DNA of 64,000 bases from Stratiolaelaps scimitus (GCA_019614645.1 JABWDB010000011.1:868001-932000), one strand, 5' to 3'. Positions 22,381-34,690 are shown, counted from the first letter of the stretch. The notes: generated by a model not told the origin, from the sequence alone. Made by a program: numbers and translations.

Positions 22381-25300
22381 CTTACATTATGTTGGGCTGA
22401 AGCGTGTTGTTTTGCTTTCTTTTTCTCGATAGAGCTTGCAGACCTAAGTAAACATTCCGGGTGTATTCTAAGCCGACATTTAAACGTTTGCGATACTGTT
22501 TTTCGCACTGCTCTATAAAATGGACGGACTTTGCAGACCTGCAATGCTACACACTATCTCGAGAGCGAAAAAAACACGTCGACCCAATGAATTAAAATTT
22601 TAATTCATCAATCCACCTCTAGTTTCTGAGATACCGACCATCTTTAAAATCACTACATATACAGATATCACTCATGTACGGTTCAGTAGATCAACCGTAG
22701 CCCTTTATTGGATTAGAATGATCTGCAGGGCTTCACAATGTAAACTAATGGCCTTACGAAGTATTGACAAAGGGCAGCCATAGTCAGTAATATGGACCAA
22801 TCCATCCTTCCCACGAATACGACGTGGCGAAATGCAACCGATCGACCGGTTGAGAAACTCGATCAGATCAGCTCGTAGGCTATGGTGACATAGATGGTTA
22901 GCACCTCAAGACAACTTCAGACCCAGCTGGCCGTGTTATTTTTTGGTGGCAATAGCATTTGTTCCGGATTTTAATTAATTACTTAATTAATTGACAGCTC
23001 TGCATATGTCTTTTTTGGCGTGCGTAGGTTGTCCTTCATCGCCTATGTTGATTATAGGTTCATTCTCTCTAAGTCGTCCAGGTCGGCACATAATAAGGGC
23101 AAACACGACGAGCCGTGACAGATAGAAGCCAGCATTGTAATTAGCAAAAGGAGACTTTGAAAAAGTAAACATGTAGTATGGTACAATTTCAACGTCTATC
23201 CCGTTTAATCTTTGATAATGAGTTTGTCCACGATTATATAGGGATATGACATTATTATTATTATTATTAATGCTATTACCACATAGGGATTTGAGAATCC
23301 GTGGGGTATAGTCATTGTCAAATCTCTTCCAACTGGTCTCTCAGTCAGGCAACAGGACTCAGTTGTTCAGGACTACACGGGATTGTTGCTCGGCGATCAA
23401 TCCTCTTCATTCCGACATAGCAACGGTAAATATGTCGCTAACGAATATTGTCTACGTATCATCGCACATAAATACGCAGAAAAGAACGTCTCTCCCTTTC
23501 GTGAAAACCTTACCTTGCAGGGTGACGCAAACATGTTTGTCATTCTACTTTATATTGCATTTGTACTGTTTTTTTGCAGTATAAGAGTAGAATGATAAAC
23601 ATGTTGTACTGTGATCTATTTAACAGTGAAATCATCTGAATTCGTCGAAAACACGTCATTGGCGACAGCTGGCACATTGCTTTTACTAAAGAGATAGCTT
23701 CTTCGAAGTACTCAGTGTGCGTCTGCGCTGGAATTGTAAGTACTTAATCAGGCATCTGATAGTCTAGTTGGCTGGTGAGTACACATGTGTCTCCCACCGG
23801 TCTGCAGTCCAATCAGAAATCTAATTATATTTCGAAATAAAATCTATCGTCTCTATAATATCAGTATCTCTGGTGATCTGGATTCTCATCGCCGCTGAGG
23901 TGAGGCGAGACAAAACTTTGGTTACGTGTCACCATTTCAGCCATGTGTTATTATTATTATTATTAGTACTATTTCTTAATTTTGGTTCAACCACCTCAGA
24001 TAAACATCGCACGTTGAATATGTGCAGGCAAAACAAATGCTCGGCGTAGGAGGCGAATGGCTGGCTGATCGGAGATTTGAACAATGACACAATCGGTTTC
24101 GACGGAGTAGACATGGCAATGGTCTTATTTTTTCAGTTCTTTGCGAACAGGCTGAATCGTGTCATTATCTAATATTAGGGACATAGTATTTCGGCCGCAA
24201 GTCAATCATATATGAAATCAAATATACATGATATAGAGGCAGGGCATTATTTTGCATCGAGGAATTTCTTTCTGACTTTTGCGTAATTACCACCTGTGGC
24301 GGAATCGAATGCAGGTCGGAGTTATCTCTCAAGTGTATGTCATCTGACAAGGATTGCCCACAGGACCATACCGAACTGACTCAAGAGATTGATGCCCCTG
24401 TAAAAATGAGTTGGTCACTCTGTCAACCACCGACTTAATCGAAGGTGGGCGGAAGAGGACAAAGACAGATTTTGCAGTGTTTACTAATTGACAATTAACA
24501 GTAAGTGATTCCACGATCTCAGATAGGCCGTGATAGGCCCTGGGCGGCCAAATCGGAACCCAAATGCGAAACCATTAACGGCCTACTAATGAATCCAGAC
24601 GTTTCATCAGCATATAGAATCAGATTAAGAGAACTTCAAGCGTATTCTGACGTAGGTGATATCGTTAAAGAAGAAAGCCAGCAAGGCACCAATAACACGA
24701 GGTGATTTGTGAAGCTACACCTGCGTCTGAAGGATTCACGGGCTTACGAAATGAATGCTGTACGCAGGTCTGACATGATCGTTAGGGATTGGTCTCTACT
24801 AAGTTTCAAGCGCTAGAAAGCGGATCCCATTGTAGCACGATACTAATCAGTGGAGCGATCTAGGGATCGACTACAACTGTGTGAAACTATCACAACAATC
24901 TGGTAGGAACGAGCAGAAGTCTGGCTGACACGGTCTTGAAGGGTTCATTAGAAATCAAGGCTGTACTATCAACCTGTATCGCGCCACATGTAAGAGATGA
25001 ACTACATAGAAAATAGCGTTTAAACGTTCCAGGCAAATAGATGAAAATCGTGCAGATTTCTAGAAGACAGCCAGATAGTACCATCGCGTGTAAGTAGCTT
25101 GTGTAGTGTTGCATATAGTTATTCGCTTGTCCTGACGGTAGATGTTTCACGTGAATGTACATTACACCGAAGTCTTTGTCTACGCAATAGGCGATTCATT
25201 GTATTTCGAGAGATGATTTCTAAGAGAAATTCCAAAATAATAATTCTAAGAGAGATGCACATATAAACCTTTATTAGTAGTAAAAGCCACAGACACGACG

Positions 25301-25582
25301 ACTGGCGTAAGTTCGTGAGCAGCCGTCTGCAGACCTCAACCTGTGGCCTTATGGGTTCGAAATTCTCCTCACTACTCCTGCCAGATTTCGTAGGGTAGAA
25401 TTCGTCGAATTTTACACATGTTTTCTGTACTATTCTTCACTTGGTGACATCACCTTCAGATCTAGCAGGCATCCATTGTATAATAGTGATTCTACGAGTA
25501 GGCGTTCTACCTCAAGCTTATCTCCGAGAGACGCTGCGAGCTGCGGCACCAAGCGAGGACGTCAGTTTTGAGTACACACGTC
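22381..25582. other. Intergenic downstream of the degenerate ZnT copy
   Basis: No gene is recognised. Short (TTA)n tracts lie near 23253 and 23948. A TTTATT at 25269 would be an AATAAA polyadenylation signal for the minus-strand gene ending at 25583. A weak tRNA-like stretch with GGGTTCGAAATTC lies near 25352. Confidence 0.4.
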
Positions 25583-26709
25583 TCAATTCCACTCCTCCAC
25601 GTATAGCACAATCTCAGAACCGTGAGTGACCCGTTCGAAGGATTCACCTGTATTCTCGTTGTTATTATCATAAGTATTATGACCATGATCTTCGTACCGC
25701 ATCATATTGTGGCTCGCCGAAATATCAAGTTTGTAGCGACACTTCAGCCTCGACGTCTTTTCGAGCAGGTCGCTCTCCTCGCCTAGCTCCAGGCTCCGGA
25801 TTTCTCCCCCGAAGAGGACCCTTACCGACTCGCTGCAAATGGTCACTGCCATAGCTAGTATTGGCGTGGCCAATATCATCGCGCACATAGGATCAACGAC
25901 GCTGTATTTCGGCCAGACGTACGCAATCGCCATGGCGATGAACACAAGTGTCCATTGGATACAGCCGCTGAATCCGAAAAACATGGCGGACTGAATTTCA
26001 ATTTGGCCGGCTCTGGCGCTAGCAAAAGCAGGTGGATCGGTACCAGTGGCACGTGTGGCTGTGATCTTCCACGACGCTTCTGACGAACAGATGCAGCTTA
26101 ATCGGAATCTCTTGAAGTAGCTGATCAGGATACTGGCACAAGCAACAGCCATCATCACGACAGGATTCATTTCCGTGTCGTCGATCGTTAGACGGCTGGT
26201 GGCTATGCTGCCGAATATCCAGAGTCCACCAACGATTAGCACGAGGGACGAAAAACTCCCAATGATGAAACACTGACGTCTGTACTCGGGTGAACCTCGA
26301 GCTGCGAGCGACAGGGCGATGATCATGAACGCGCCATAGTCCATGAGAAGATAGATGTTGACGCTTAGGGCGGCCAGAGATTGGCTGAACATTGCTGAGA
26401 TGACTTGAACTAAAATTAGTAGTGGAATGAATACTGAGCCCATAATAAGGTTTAGGGCGTTGCCGTCTCCGCCAGGAGACATCGAACTCGACCAGTTGTT
26501 ACGCGCTTGCCACGGAGGCAGCTTCTCCGTGCGGCGGCTGCAGTAGCTGTTGCTTGTACTGCCAGGGACGCGTTTCGTTGATTTAACGATCGAACTCTGC
26601 CTCCTGCGGCTGACCTCTTCGGCCGGTGTGTCCGCACCCGTTAAGGCCATATCCGACAGCTGCCCACTGCCGCGGGGGAGCAGCATCTCCGGCGCGAAGG
26701 AAGATTTCT
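25583..26709 (-). CDS. Degenerate ZnT-like protein: SLC30 paralogue lacking zinc ligands
   Basis: An open frame of 367 codons from the ATG at 26686 to the TGA at 25583. The same frame continues 23 bases upstream to a good 3' splice site (TCTGCAG at 26715-26710, pyrimidine-rich before it), so the exon probably starts at 26709 in phase 1. It aligns along its whole length with the transporter at 30093-31393: SGQLSDMALTGADTP in the N-terminus, SLAALSVNIYLLMDYGAFMI over TM1-TM2, YVWPKYSVVDPMC after TM5, and the end VEEWN. Six hydrophobic segments persist. In TM2 the HxxxD pair is Tyr112/Asp116, and in TM5 it is Phe237/Gly241, so three of four zinc ligands are gone. The His-rich loop, N-terminal HCH and C-terminal CxxC motifs are also gone. 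By analogy with ZnT6, which lacks transport residues and works as a heterodimer partner, it may be a non-transporting subunit. A decaying but still open pseudogene is the alternative. Confidence 0.75.
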
Positions 26710-26861
26710 CTGCAGATTTGACGCCGAAAACAAAAGAATTGACACAAACGACAAGCTAATGCTTATACAATCATTCAAGCAAACAAATCAAAATCAGAAC
26801 AACAACAACAACAGCTGCAATCTACGACATCAAAACCAATAGCATGCGGGGTGTATGTATG

Positions 26862-27108
26862 ATATATATATATATATATACACGTCATACAGGATTTGTG
26901 TAGGTAAGCAACTCATAAGACCTCGAAGCCCAAAACAAAGATCGTTCTAGGGAAACGAGAGCACGGGACGCTCTTTGGAATATCAATAGGTAGACCAAAC
27001 GGAAATGCTTCGAAAAAAACATCTATATATATATATATAGATGGATAGATATATGTATAGATTGATATATGCATATATATATATAAACTATATAGGTATA
27101 TGTATATT
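26862..27108. repeat. Cluster of (TA)n and TATA-rich microsatellites
   Basis: (TA)n at 26862-26881, then TA/GATA-like tracts at 27021-27108. They lie upstream of the degenerate ZnT exon, in its presumed intron or promoter. Confidence 0.8.
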
Positions 27109-27360
27109 TACCCGGAAGGATGAACATCGGTGGTTGTTGTTGAGTCCTATCGCGTGAGCTCTATTCGTCGTTGCTCTATTCGTCGTTGAGGTTGGCGCTG
27201 GTTGATCACAGCCAAACGGTATCTCGTGTATCTTGTGCGATGTGTTCACTAACTTTGGATGGCATCTGAATTCTGAGACCCCCGTAGAAAAGCACTCACT
27301 CTTCGTTGGCGCCCTCTCCAATTGGTGTTGCTGTTAAGCGGTTCTCTTTCCGAGGAGCTA

Positions 27361-27593
27361 ACCCTTCGATAAGAACCTAATCCTTTTGTGTGGCGATCTG
27401 AGATGTGAAAGGGTTGAGGCGTCACGAATGAAATCATCGAAAATCTTGCGCTTCGTAGCTCTAGTGCCGAGGCGAGTCGAGAGGTCGAACTGCGTTCGGT
27501 CCTTGACCGACGGAAGGCGATGTAGAAAGCACCTCACTGGTGTCGACGAGATCACCGTTTGAGTCATCACACGAGCGCTGATACACTGATTAC
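27361..27593 (-). other. Inverted duplication, left arm, with coding-like ORF
   Basis: This 233-base block is repeated in opposite orientation at 28196-28402. On the minus strand it holds an uninterrupted frame (ATG ACT CAA near 27567 to a TAG at about 27358) giving about 70 residues. The stretch is basic towards its end (TRATKRKIFDDFIRDAS, LRSPHKRIRFLSKG). Codon third positions are GC-rich. A second frame of the same strand is also open for about 40 codons, so the true reading, if any, is unsettled. No family is recognised. It may be an exon of an unknown gene or of a mobile element. Confidence 0.5.
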
Positions 27594-27759
27594 TGACTCA
27601 TTAGTTCGAAGCGGCCACGCGGCTGGATGAAGAAGCTATGCTAGCTGAAGGTGACGGCGCCACATCTAGCTCAGTCCACGGTGCAGCTTTCGCATTGCTT
27701 CGTAAGAAGGACCCCGTTTTGATGAGAGGAGGGCATTTTTTTTCAAACGAAAAATTCCT

Positions 27760-27903
27760 GTCAGCGCGGTGGCTTGGGCGGCTAAGTCTCTGGCTAACAG
27801 AAGCCAGAGGGTGCAGGTTCGAGCCCCGTTGTGTGACATGTAAGAGAGCTTAAGCATTGTAATATTGCAGCTCCTTTAATAAACCAATGTACCTTTACCT
27901 TTA
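27760..27903 (+). repeat. tRNA-derived SINE, well-preserved copy
   Basis: Starts GTCAGCGCGGTGGCTTGGGC like the copy at 22229. It has the hairpin CTCTGGCT-AACAGA-AGCCAGAG, B box GCAGGTTCGAGCCCC, body GAGAGCTTAAGCATTGTAAT and tail CTCCTTTAATAAACCAATGT ending ACCTTTACC. It is inserted between the two arms of the inverted duplication. Confidence 0.8.
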
Positions 27904-28069
27904 AATGCAGGTGTAGATCGAATCCGGACATGTTTCAACGAGTTGAACATGTTTGCAAGCTCACCGGGAGCGCCATCTTTGTGATAGTTTAAATTACGTC
28001 AAACATTTGCTAATATATTTTATCTGCAAAAAACAAAAACCTACCATGTAAGTTGCAGTTGCCGCTTTG

Positions 28070-28188
28070 TTTCGAAGTTGTATAATATTCGTCTATGTGA
28101 CAGAAGGAAAACATATTTACGGTGGACGAGATAGCTCGTCTCCTACCTTACGACGATATCCTTCGGGCAAGTCTCAAAAAATGTTTCG
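28070..28188 (+). repeat. Direct duplication, copy 1
   Basis: A 119-base block about 94% identical to 28921-29039. It contains the hairpin GACGAG-ATAG-CTCGTC. One plus-strand frame reads VDEIARLLPYDDILRASLKK; the ATG of the other copy is GTG here. It abuts the right arm (28196-28402), separated by only 7 bases. Confidence 0.7.
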
Positions 28189-28195
28189 AATGCGA

Positions 28196-28402
28196 GTAAT
28201 CAGTGTATCAGCGTTCGTGTGATGACTCAAACGGTGATCTCGTCGACAATAGTGAGGTACTTTCTACAGCGTCTTCCGTCGATCGAGGACCGAACGCAGT
28301 AGAGAGCTACGAAGCGCAAGATTTTCGATGATTTGAATCCTGACGCCTCAACCCTCACATCTCAGATCGCCAAACAAAAGGATTAGGTTCGTATCGAAGG
28401 GT
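28196..28402 (+). pseudogene. Inverted duplication, right arm, disrupted copy
   Basis: Matches the reverse complement of 27361-27593 at roughly 90%. A deletion of about 25 bases creates a TAG in the frame that is open in the left arm, and later single-base changes shift the frame. So of the two arms this one is clearly non-coding. Confidence 0.6.
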
Positions 28403-28920
28403 GCATCGGCGTGACGCCACTGGGGCCGACTTGATTAAATCACGTTATTCAAACACCACAAACGTGTACAGCTGCGAAGAACAGAAGATTGTAGGTCTGA
28501 ATATCGAATTCGTGTCCTTTATTCAAATAACAAATGCGTCGAATGTGTCGAATTTCGGATTTTCAACGCCTCCTTTTGGCCATCAGCTCATTTTATTTAT
28601 TAATTTATATCTAAATTCACCGTCGCCATATATAATATATTATGCCATTAATCAGCCCAGTTAAGGAGTATGTCTGCGGGCGGATAACTGTGTGAATTTT
28701 CACTGTACAACTCGTTGAACAATAGTCTGTTACAGCACGAGCTAGATACGATATATATATATATATATATGCATCATTGAATTATATTTCTAACGTCTAT
28801 CAAGTGGCCACTTGCCTATACTGAGAGGGGGAACACTTATCATTTCGAAGGTGTTTGTTGTGACGCTCAAGGTGCTTAAGAGAAACAGCTCCAAACAGCC
28901 GAACTGTGACCTTGTCGCAG

Positions 28921-29039
28921 TTTCGAAGTTGTATAATATTCGTCTATCTAACAGCAAGAAAACATATTTACGATGGACGAGATAGCTCGTCTCCTACCTT
29001 ACAACGATACCCTTCGGGCAAGTCTCAAAAAATGTTTCG
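28921..29039 (+). repeat. Direct duplication, copy 2, with short ORF start
   Basis: Same block as 28070-28188 but with an ATG: the frame reads MDEIARLLPYNDTLRASLKK then CF and stops soon after. The homology ends sharply at TGTTTCG in both copies. Origin unknown; possibly a duplicated exon or part of a transposon. Confidence 0.6.
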
Positions 29040-29401
29040 TTTAGCTTTCGAGTCAGTTCTGCAATACTATAAAGTTGTCATGCTTGACATATGCACTTCC
29101 AAGCGTTCCGATTCACCTTCCGATACGTGCTTCTGCAAGAGTGGACTTATTCATCATCCTCATTTAAAAATAACCCATGCACATCAACTAATATACTATG
29201 ATCCATCTCTCACCACGTGGCGCGATTCATTAGCTCGATCCCTAAATGTGATCTCGCAGCGAGGTCCTTCATTAACTTCTTACTGAGTCAGTCGTCGAAA
29301 TCACAAAATAACGAAACATTTTATTAAATAAACAGCCGCAGACGCAGTGGCTGTGCCGCCTGATCATCAATTTATTACGATATCATAGATACCTAAGATT
29401 T

Positions 29402-29468
29402 TTTAATATATATAAAAATATATTATATATATATATCTATATATATATATATATATGTGTATATATAT
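29402..29468. repeat. TA-rich microsatellite block
   Basis: About 67 bases of TA-rich sequence just beyond the 3' end of the zinc transporter gene. TTTATT motifs at about 29318 and 29368 could be AATAAA signals for that minus-strand gene. Confidence 0.75.
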
Positions 29469-30092
29469 CCTCATATATAAGACATCGTTTCTGTACAACT
29501 ATATACATAGTCAGGTTATCACTTAGTGGTGTTCACCTCTCCATCCACATCGAGGGTCGAACGGTCGTCGATAATCGTTGGCGTGTCAACAGCTATCTTT
29601 ATCTTTTAGCTGGCGGCGCCGCGAATCGAAGTTCGTTGTGCAGAAAAGTTTTGTTCAAGATCTATGTATTTCACATTCGAAAGAGATTGTTTTTCGTTCG
29701 TTTCGTAGGACAACCCAATTTTTTTGGTCGGTTTGTCAAGCCCTCGTACGCTTGACTTCTCAACCCGAAACACAGACACCGTCATTGATACCATCCAATG
29801 ACGGAATGAATATTGTTATTTAGCCAACGGCCTCTGATGTATATAGACATAATTTGAAGCATTATATCATCATTGGCATTATCTTTTTGTACCATTTAAA
29901 AATAAATAGCTAATGATTGTTGCTCATTAGCACAAGTTACAATTCGGATATCGTCTACCTAGCTGAACGCTGCCGCCCATTTGTTAGAAGATGTCCACAA
30001 TCGAATCACGCTCAGATCCGACAGTGGTCACTGGCGTTAGTGTGGCCTCACGTCGCCACGTGCATCCTTCAATTTTCTCGGCTCCGGGATTT

Positions 30093-31393
30093 TTAGATGT
30101 CGTTACATTTCACACAGTCCTGCATGTTCGGGTTCCACTCCTCGACCTGTACGGTGATCTCGAAGAACGCGTACTTCTCGCGGAGCTTACGTACGCACTC
30201 CTTCTGCACGCGGTGATAGTCGGTCGTGCCCGGCTCGATGCCGACGTGCGAACTCAGCACGGTCTTCTCCATCGTGAGCGCCCATATGCGCAGATTGTGG
30301 ACATGCCTCACGCCTCGAACTTCGGTGAGCAGATCGCGCACTTCGCCGAAGTCGATTGCCTTCGGCTTTCCCTCCATCAGCACCATGATCGTCTCTTTTA
30401 GAATCGTCACTGTCGTTATCAGCACGAGTATGGAAAACAAGAACGTACAGATCGGGTCCACAATGCTCCACTCTGGCCAGAAGTGAATAATCAACGCGGC
30501 GACAAACACGCCGAGCGACTGCAGGAAATCGCCAATGACGTGGATGAGGGCGGCCCGAACGTTGATATTTGAGTTGGCATCCTTCGAATGCGAGTGGCCA
30601 TGCCCGCTCGCCGGCCCGCGGCCATGCTCGATGTCGACCGCGCTGTCGTCCGCTGGCCGCCTGTCACCGCCACCATGCGAATGGCCATGACCCCCGCCGC
30701 TGCTGCCTCCGTGCGAATGACCGTGCGGCAGGCCGCCATAGTGCAGCGAGCAGCCCATAATAATATTGACGATGACGCCGATACCGGCCGAGATCAGCAT
30801 CACGACAGAGTTAATATTGTACTCCTTGGTAACAATGCGCTCTACTGCGAGATAGACGAGAATGCCGGTCACGACCCAGATCAGCAGCACCGAGGTGAGG
30901 GCGCCAATGACCTCAGCGCGGTGCCATCCGTAGCTCATGCGTTTCGACGCGGGCCGCGCCGAAATCCAGATGGCGAACAGGCTGATCATGAATGAGGCGA
31001 AATCGGTGAGCAGATGGGCCGCGTCGGTCGCGATCGCCAACGAGTTGGCAAGGACGCCGCCGACGCACTCGACCAACATGAAAATCAGGCAGAGAATCGA
31101 GGCAATGATCAGCTTTCGTTTGGCGGCCGCATTTGTACCGGTGTCGGTGTCGGCGTGGCAGTGGTCCGAGCCCGACGAGTCGCTCAGGTCCTGGTACCGG
31201 CCGACGGTGTCCTTGTGGTTGCAGTTGCAATCGCTGCGGCCGTGAATACATTTGGTCGTTTCGATTGTCGAGTAGTGCTGGCGCTTCTTCGGACTTGAAC
31301 CTTTCCCGTCCTTCGTCAGGGGGGTGTCCTCGGGATCGGAGAACTTCCCGCTACCACCTAATGGCTTGACCATGGTAAGGCCGTCAATTTCCA
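30093..31393 (-). CDS. Zinc transporter, ZnT2/3/8 clade (SLC30), exon 2 with the whole transporter domain
   Basis: A cation diffusion facilitator that exports cytosolic Zn2+ into vesicles or granules in exchange for protons. The exon starts at 31393 after a strong acceptor (pyrimidine-rich, then CCACAG) and ends with a TAA at 30093. Joined to exon 1 it gives 518 residues. Counting from the Met created at the junction: a Cys/His-rich cytosolic N-terminus with the HCH motif (78-80); six TM helices from about 95 to 335; zinc site A residues His127/Asp131 (HLLTD, TM2) and His285/Asp289 (HVIGD, TM5). The TM4-TM5 loop is His-rich (HGHSHGG repeated, 224-269). The C-terminal domain has HVHNLRIW and a final DCVKC, the CxxC typical of ZnT2/3/8. 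WISARPASKRMSYGWHRAE is a family hallmark. All ligands are present, so it should be active. An in-frame ATG at 31373 in a strong context (ACCATGG) could start a shorter 426-residue form without exon 1. Confidence 0.93.
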
Positions 31394-32159
31394 CTGTGGT
31401 TCAGAGGGTGAGGCATAAACAGAAGGAGAAAACACACACACACGAATATGGTTAGATAATGGCATACATATGTGGCAAATCCACGATTAGTATATATATA
31501 TATATATATATATGTATATGTTTATCTGTCTGCTTGATCGCAATTCATCTGTCTCACTCTTCTCCCGTCAGGTGTTGACCACGGATGGCAATTGAATATT
31601 AAGGCGTATTGAGTGAAGATGTGCTGGAAAAGTGCATCTCTCAGAGTTCTCCACCGGCAAGCATTTGCCCGACATTTAGCCCGATTCCTCACGTTAACTG
31701 ATAACGACGCATCACATTTGGCGTGTCGTTCGACCCGATGTCCGTTGCTCGTTAAAGCGACAACGTTCAGGATTGTCTCTGGCCACAATTCCACTATAGG
31801 TTCCGCAACGAAGTTACCTAAGCTCGCGGCGGTATTCAGCCTAATATTCGGCTTGTGTGTTTTTGCTGCGAGTACCTAAGAAGTCGTCGACCACACTGGC
31901 AACTGGCTGGCAGGCTTGTCTCCTCAGATCGGCGTGAGCACACACGTTCATTGACAACACCCATCAAATCTGGTACGGAGCGTCACGGAGTCAGCCAGAC
32001 GGATGAACCTGATAAGAACATCCAGTGATGCGGACGTCTATGACATTGCCCTCGAGAGAAAGGTCACTTCAACGGTGACGCCCTCTTCGATAATCGAGAT
32101 CAGATAGTCATTCATTTATTGAATCAGTCATGCTGAGTTGGTGTGTGCAAAGAAAAAGC

Positions 32160-32215
32160 ATGGCCGGGTGTCTGAACCTGCGGCCTTCTACAGGGAGAGA
32201 GATTCGATGGCTTCA
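32160..32215 (-). repeat. Possible SINE head remnant
   Basis: On the minus strand AAGGCCGCAGGTTCAGACAC resembles the anticodon-arm to B-box part of the SINE family (AGGCCGCAGGTTCGAGCACC). No family tail follows. Confidence 0.3.
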
Positions 32216-34652
32216 TAGAGGCAGAGATTCGAACAACGTCCAAGCGCGATGGCACGCTACCCTGACCACTTGAGTAATATTATAAATAACCGATAAGGAT
32301 GTAACAAAGAAAATTATAGGGGATACCGGATGTACTGTAACTTCCATCCTTTACTAGGCGATTTGCTCCTACACCTGCGGCGCCTTTGCAGACCTCTGAG
32401 GACCTTTTTCCATTGCAATCTCAACGAATAAACCGGAGAGACCAGTATCTCAATGAGCAAATCCGTTTCCCAATCGGACAGTCCTTTGAAGACGGCCATT
32501 TATCAACAGGTGTACGGAGGCAGCGACATGCATACCGAACTATTTATAAATTATCCCGTGATCGAATCTCTACTATATCTAGCTTATGTCGTATGTCTCG
32601 CTTCGATTATGCTCAGATCGAACGAATGCTTGTCGAAGCGTTCACCACGAACCTCAACTGGATGTAGAAACTAATTTTACGCCAAATCGTCATGTTTGAT
32701 TTATATTTAGTCACCTATTGAATACGTCTCCTCAATATGTACCCAATGACAATCTATAGAAATTAATCTATTTTCCGTGGAACAGGTACATGCATATGCT
32801 TCGTTGTCGAGGTTAAATATATTGTATCCAATACGCATGCTAGTTCGTCTAGACGCCTTTGGGAACTCTGCCGCAGTCAGTCAGAGTGCGCAGTGCAGCC
32901 GGGACAGCCTGTGCGTCCTCCGTCGACGCCAACCGGCGAGTTCAACAAGTTAATCATGTCGATTCGTCAATGGGAAAACAATAAAGAACTTTCACACTAG
33001 CGAGTAGAGAAAATCATTGACAGATGCCACTCACAAATGAGCATATATCACGTCCTGTTATTCACGATTATCGAGCACGAGGCGAGCCAGGCCAGCATAG
33101 GACCCTAAGCGGTAAACAACGTCAGGCCAGGTGGAACCCGACTCATGCATGCTGTGATGGCGTAGACGTTCGATCGGATCGCGCGGCGAGGTTTCCGATT
33201 GGCCCGATAATTCTGAGAACGCACTCGTCATATTTATATGTCCGCAGTGGGGAGACAATCCAGCAGCTGGCATTCACCAATCAATATTGGTGAGTTCGGT
33301 TCACTCGGTTAGTTCGAATCGCGAGCAAGTCGTCACTATGGGGGCTCGAGTCGTACACGAACGTAGTCCGTGGTACGTGACGGACAGCCAATCCTGTCTT
33401 GCTTGGACAGGACAATTAATCGGGAGAAGTCAATTAAGAATCCGGGACATCTGTCACGACACAGGTAGATTACGCGACGCCGCGTCTCCAATGATCACCA
33501 GTAGCCGCTTGTGCAGTAATTGGGCCAATCGGTAAGGTAAATGGGGAGAGACAAATAATATGATCAGCCCAGGTCAGCAGAAAAACAACCTCCCTGCTCT
33601 GTCGTTTCACAGGGCGAAACAAGGATGTTGTTGATGGAACACAGGAAGCGAAGTATTGCTACCGTAACGATGTACAGGCCTGTGGGCGTTCGTAAATTGT
33701 GGCGACGAAGAGCCTTAGCTGGCGACAAGCTTATAACTGCAGCAGCAGCAGCATTCGTGAACGACGCCTGCTGCGAGCCTCGCTCGAACCTGCCGTAATG
33801 ATTACGCTGAATTTGTTAATTTCATTCATCGACGTTGAATTGGTTCATTGTCTGTTTAATTGTATGATCGATAGGTACACGACAACTAACTCATTAACGT
33901 TCGCTAATCATCTTAGGTCATCTGATTTTTGGCAACAATATTAATTGCACGAGATTATTGGAGGGGATTTCCGCGTACGACTTTCTGTAGGGTGGACATT
34001 CTGCCATGCGGTTTGGCCCACTTGTCTGCGTGAGCTTATTATAGAAGCCAATCCCACCGAAAATATGCCTATTAAATCGCTCACGTGACACGACAACGAT
34101 TAGCTGAAATATGTCCATATGATCGCGTTGGTTCATTAAAGTTTCGATAACAAAACGCATATAGCAGCAAAGGCAAATGATGGAGACTAGAAATACTGAT
34201 CAGTGTGTTACAGTAGTCTAAATATGACAGGAAGTAATTACAAACAGAGCAAAACAACGGCGAGTAAAGGAACAAGAGCCATCCGCATCGTTTCGGGGCA
34301 GGTGGAAAAGGTCTGTCGCTGATACGAGACTATGAAATAGGCGCCAGGTGGCAGGGTTCCACCGTTCGACCTGGACTGAATCTGTTTGTTTCCGACTGGT
34401 GAGAGCTTTGCAGGGATCACTGACAGTGATCGTGCTCACAGCTTCCATGGGAGCGGCGACATCTAATCCTGTCCTCCGCAATCAATCCTAGGGTACACGG
34501 TCACGTATGGCATTTCTGTTGTTACGCATTCATGAGAAGCGGATCCTATGCGTGTCTGTTCGCCGTTGTAAGAATAGTATCCATGATTATCTTTGTCCGC
34601 CATGGGATAGATAATTTGTTGCGGGGTATATCGTCAAACGGTTAGTCTTTAA

Positions 34653-34659
<7 letters not shown>

Positions 34660-34688
<29 letters not shown>
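34660..34688. repeat. (TA)n microsatellite
   Basis: About 29 bases of TA. Confidence 0.9.

Positions 34689-34690
<2 letters not shown>

Noticed and set aside
25262..25390. Possible tRNA-like SINE with GGGTTCGAAATTC
   Set aside because: The A-box and the family tail are missing in the right places. The AATAAA-like TTTATT lies on the wrong side for a plus-strand copy.
29991..31369. Several plus-strand open frames of 80-136 codons
   Set aside because: They are antisense shadows of the GC-rich zinc transporter exon on the minus strand.
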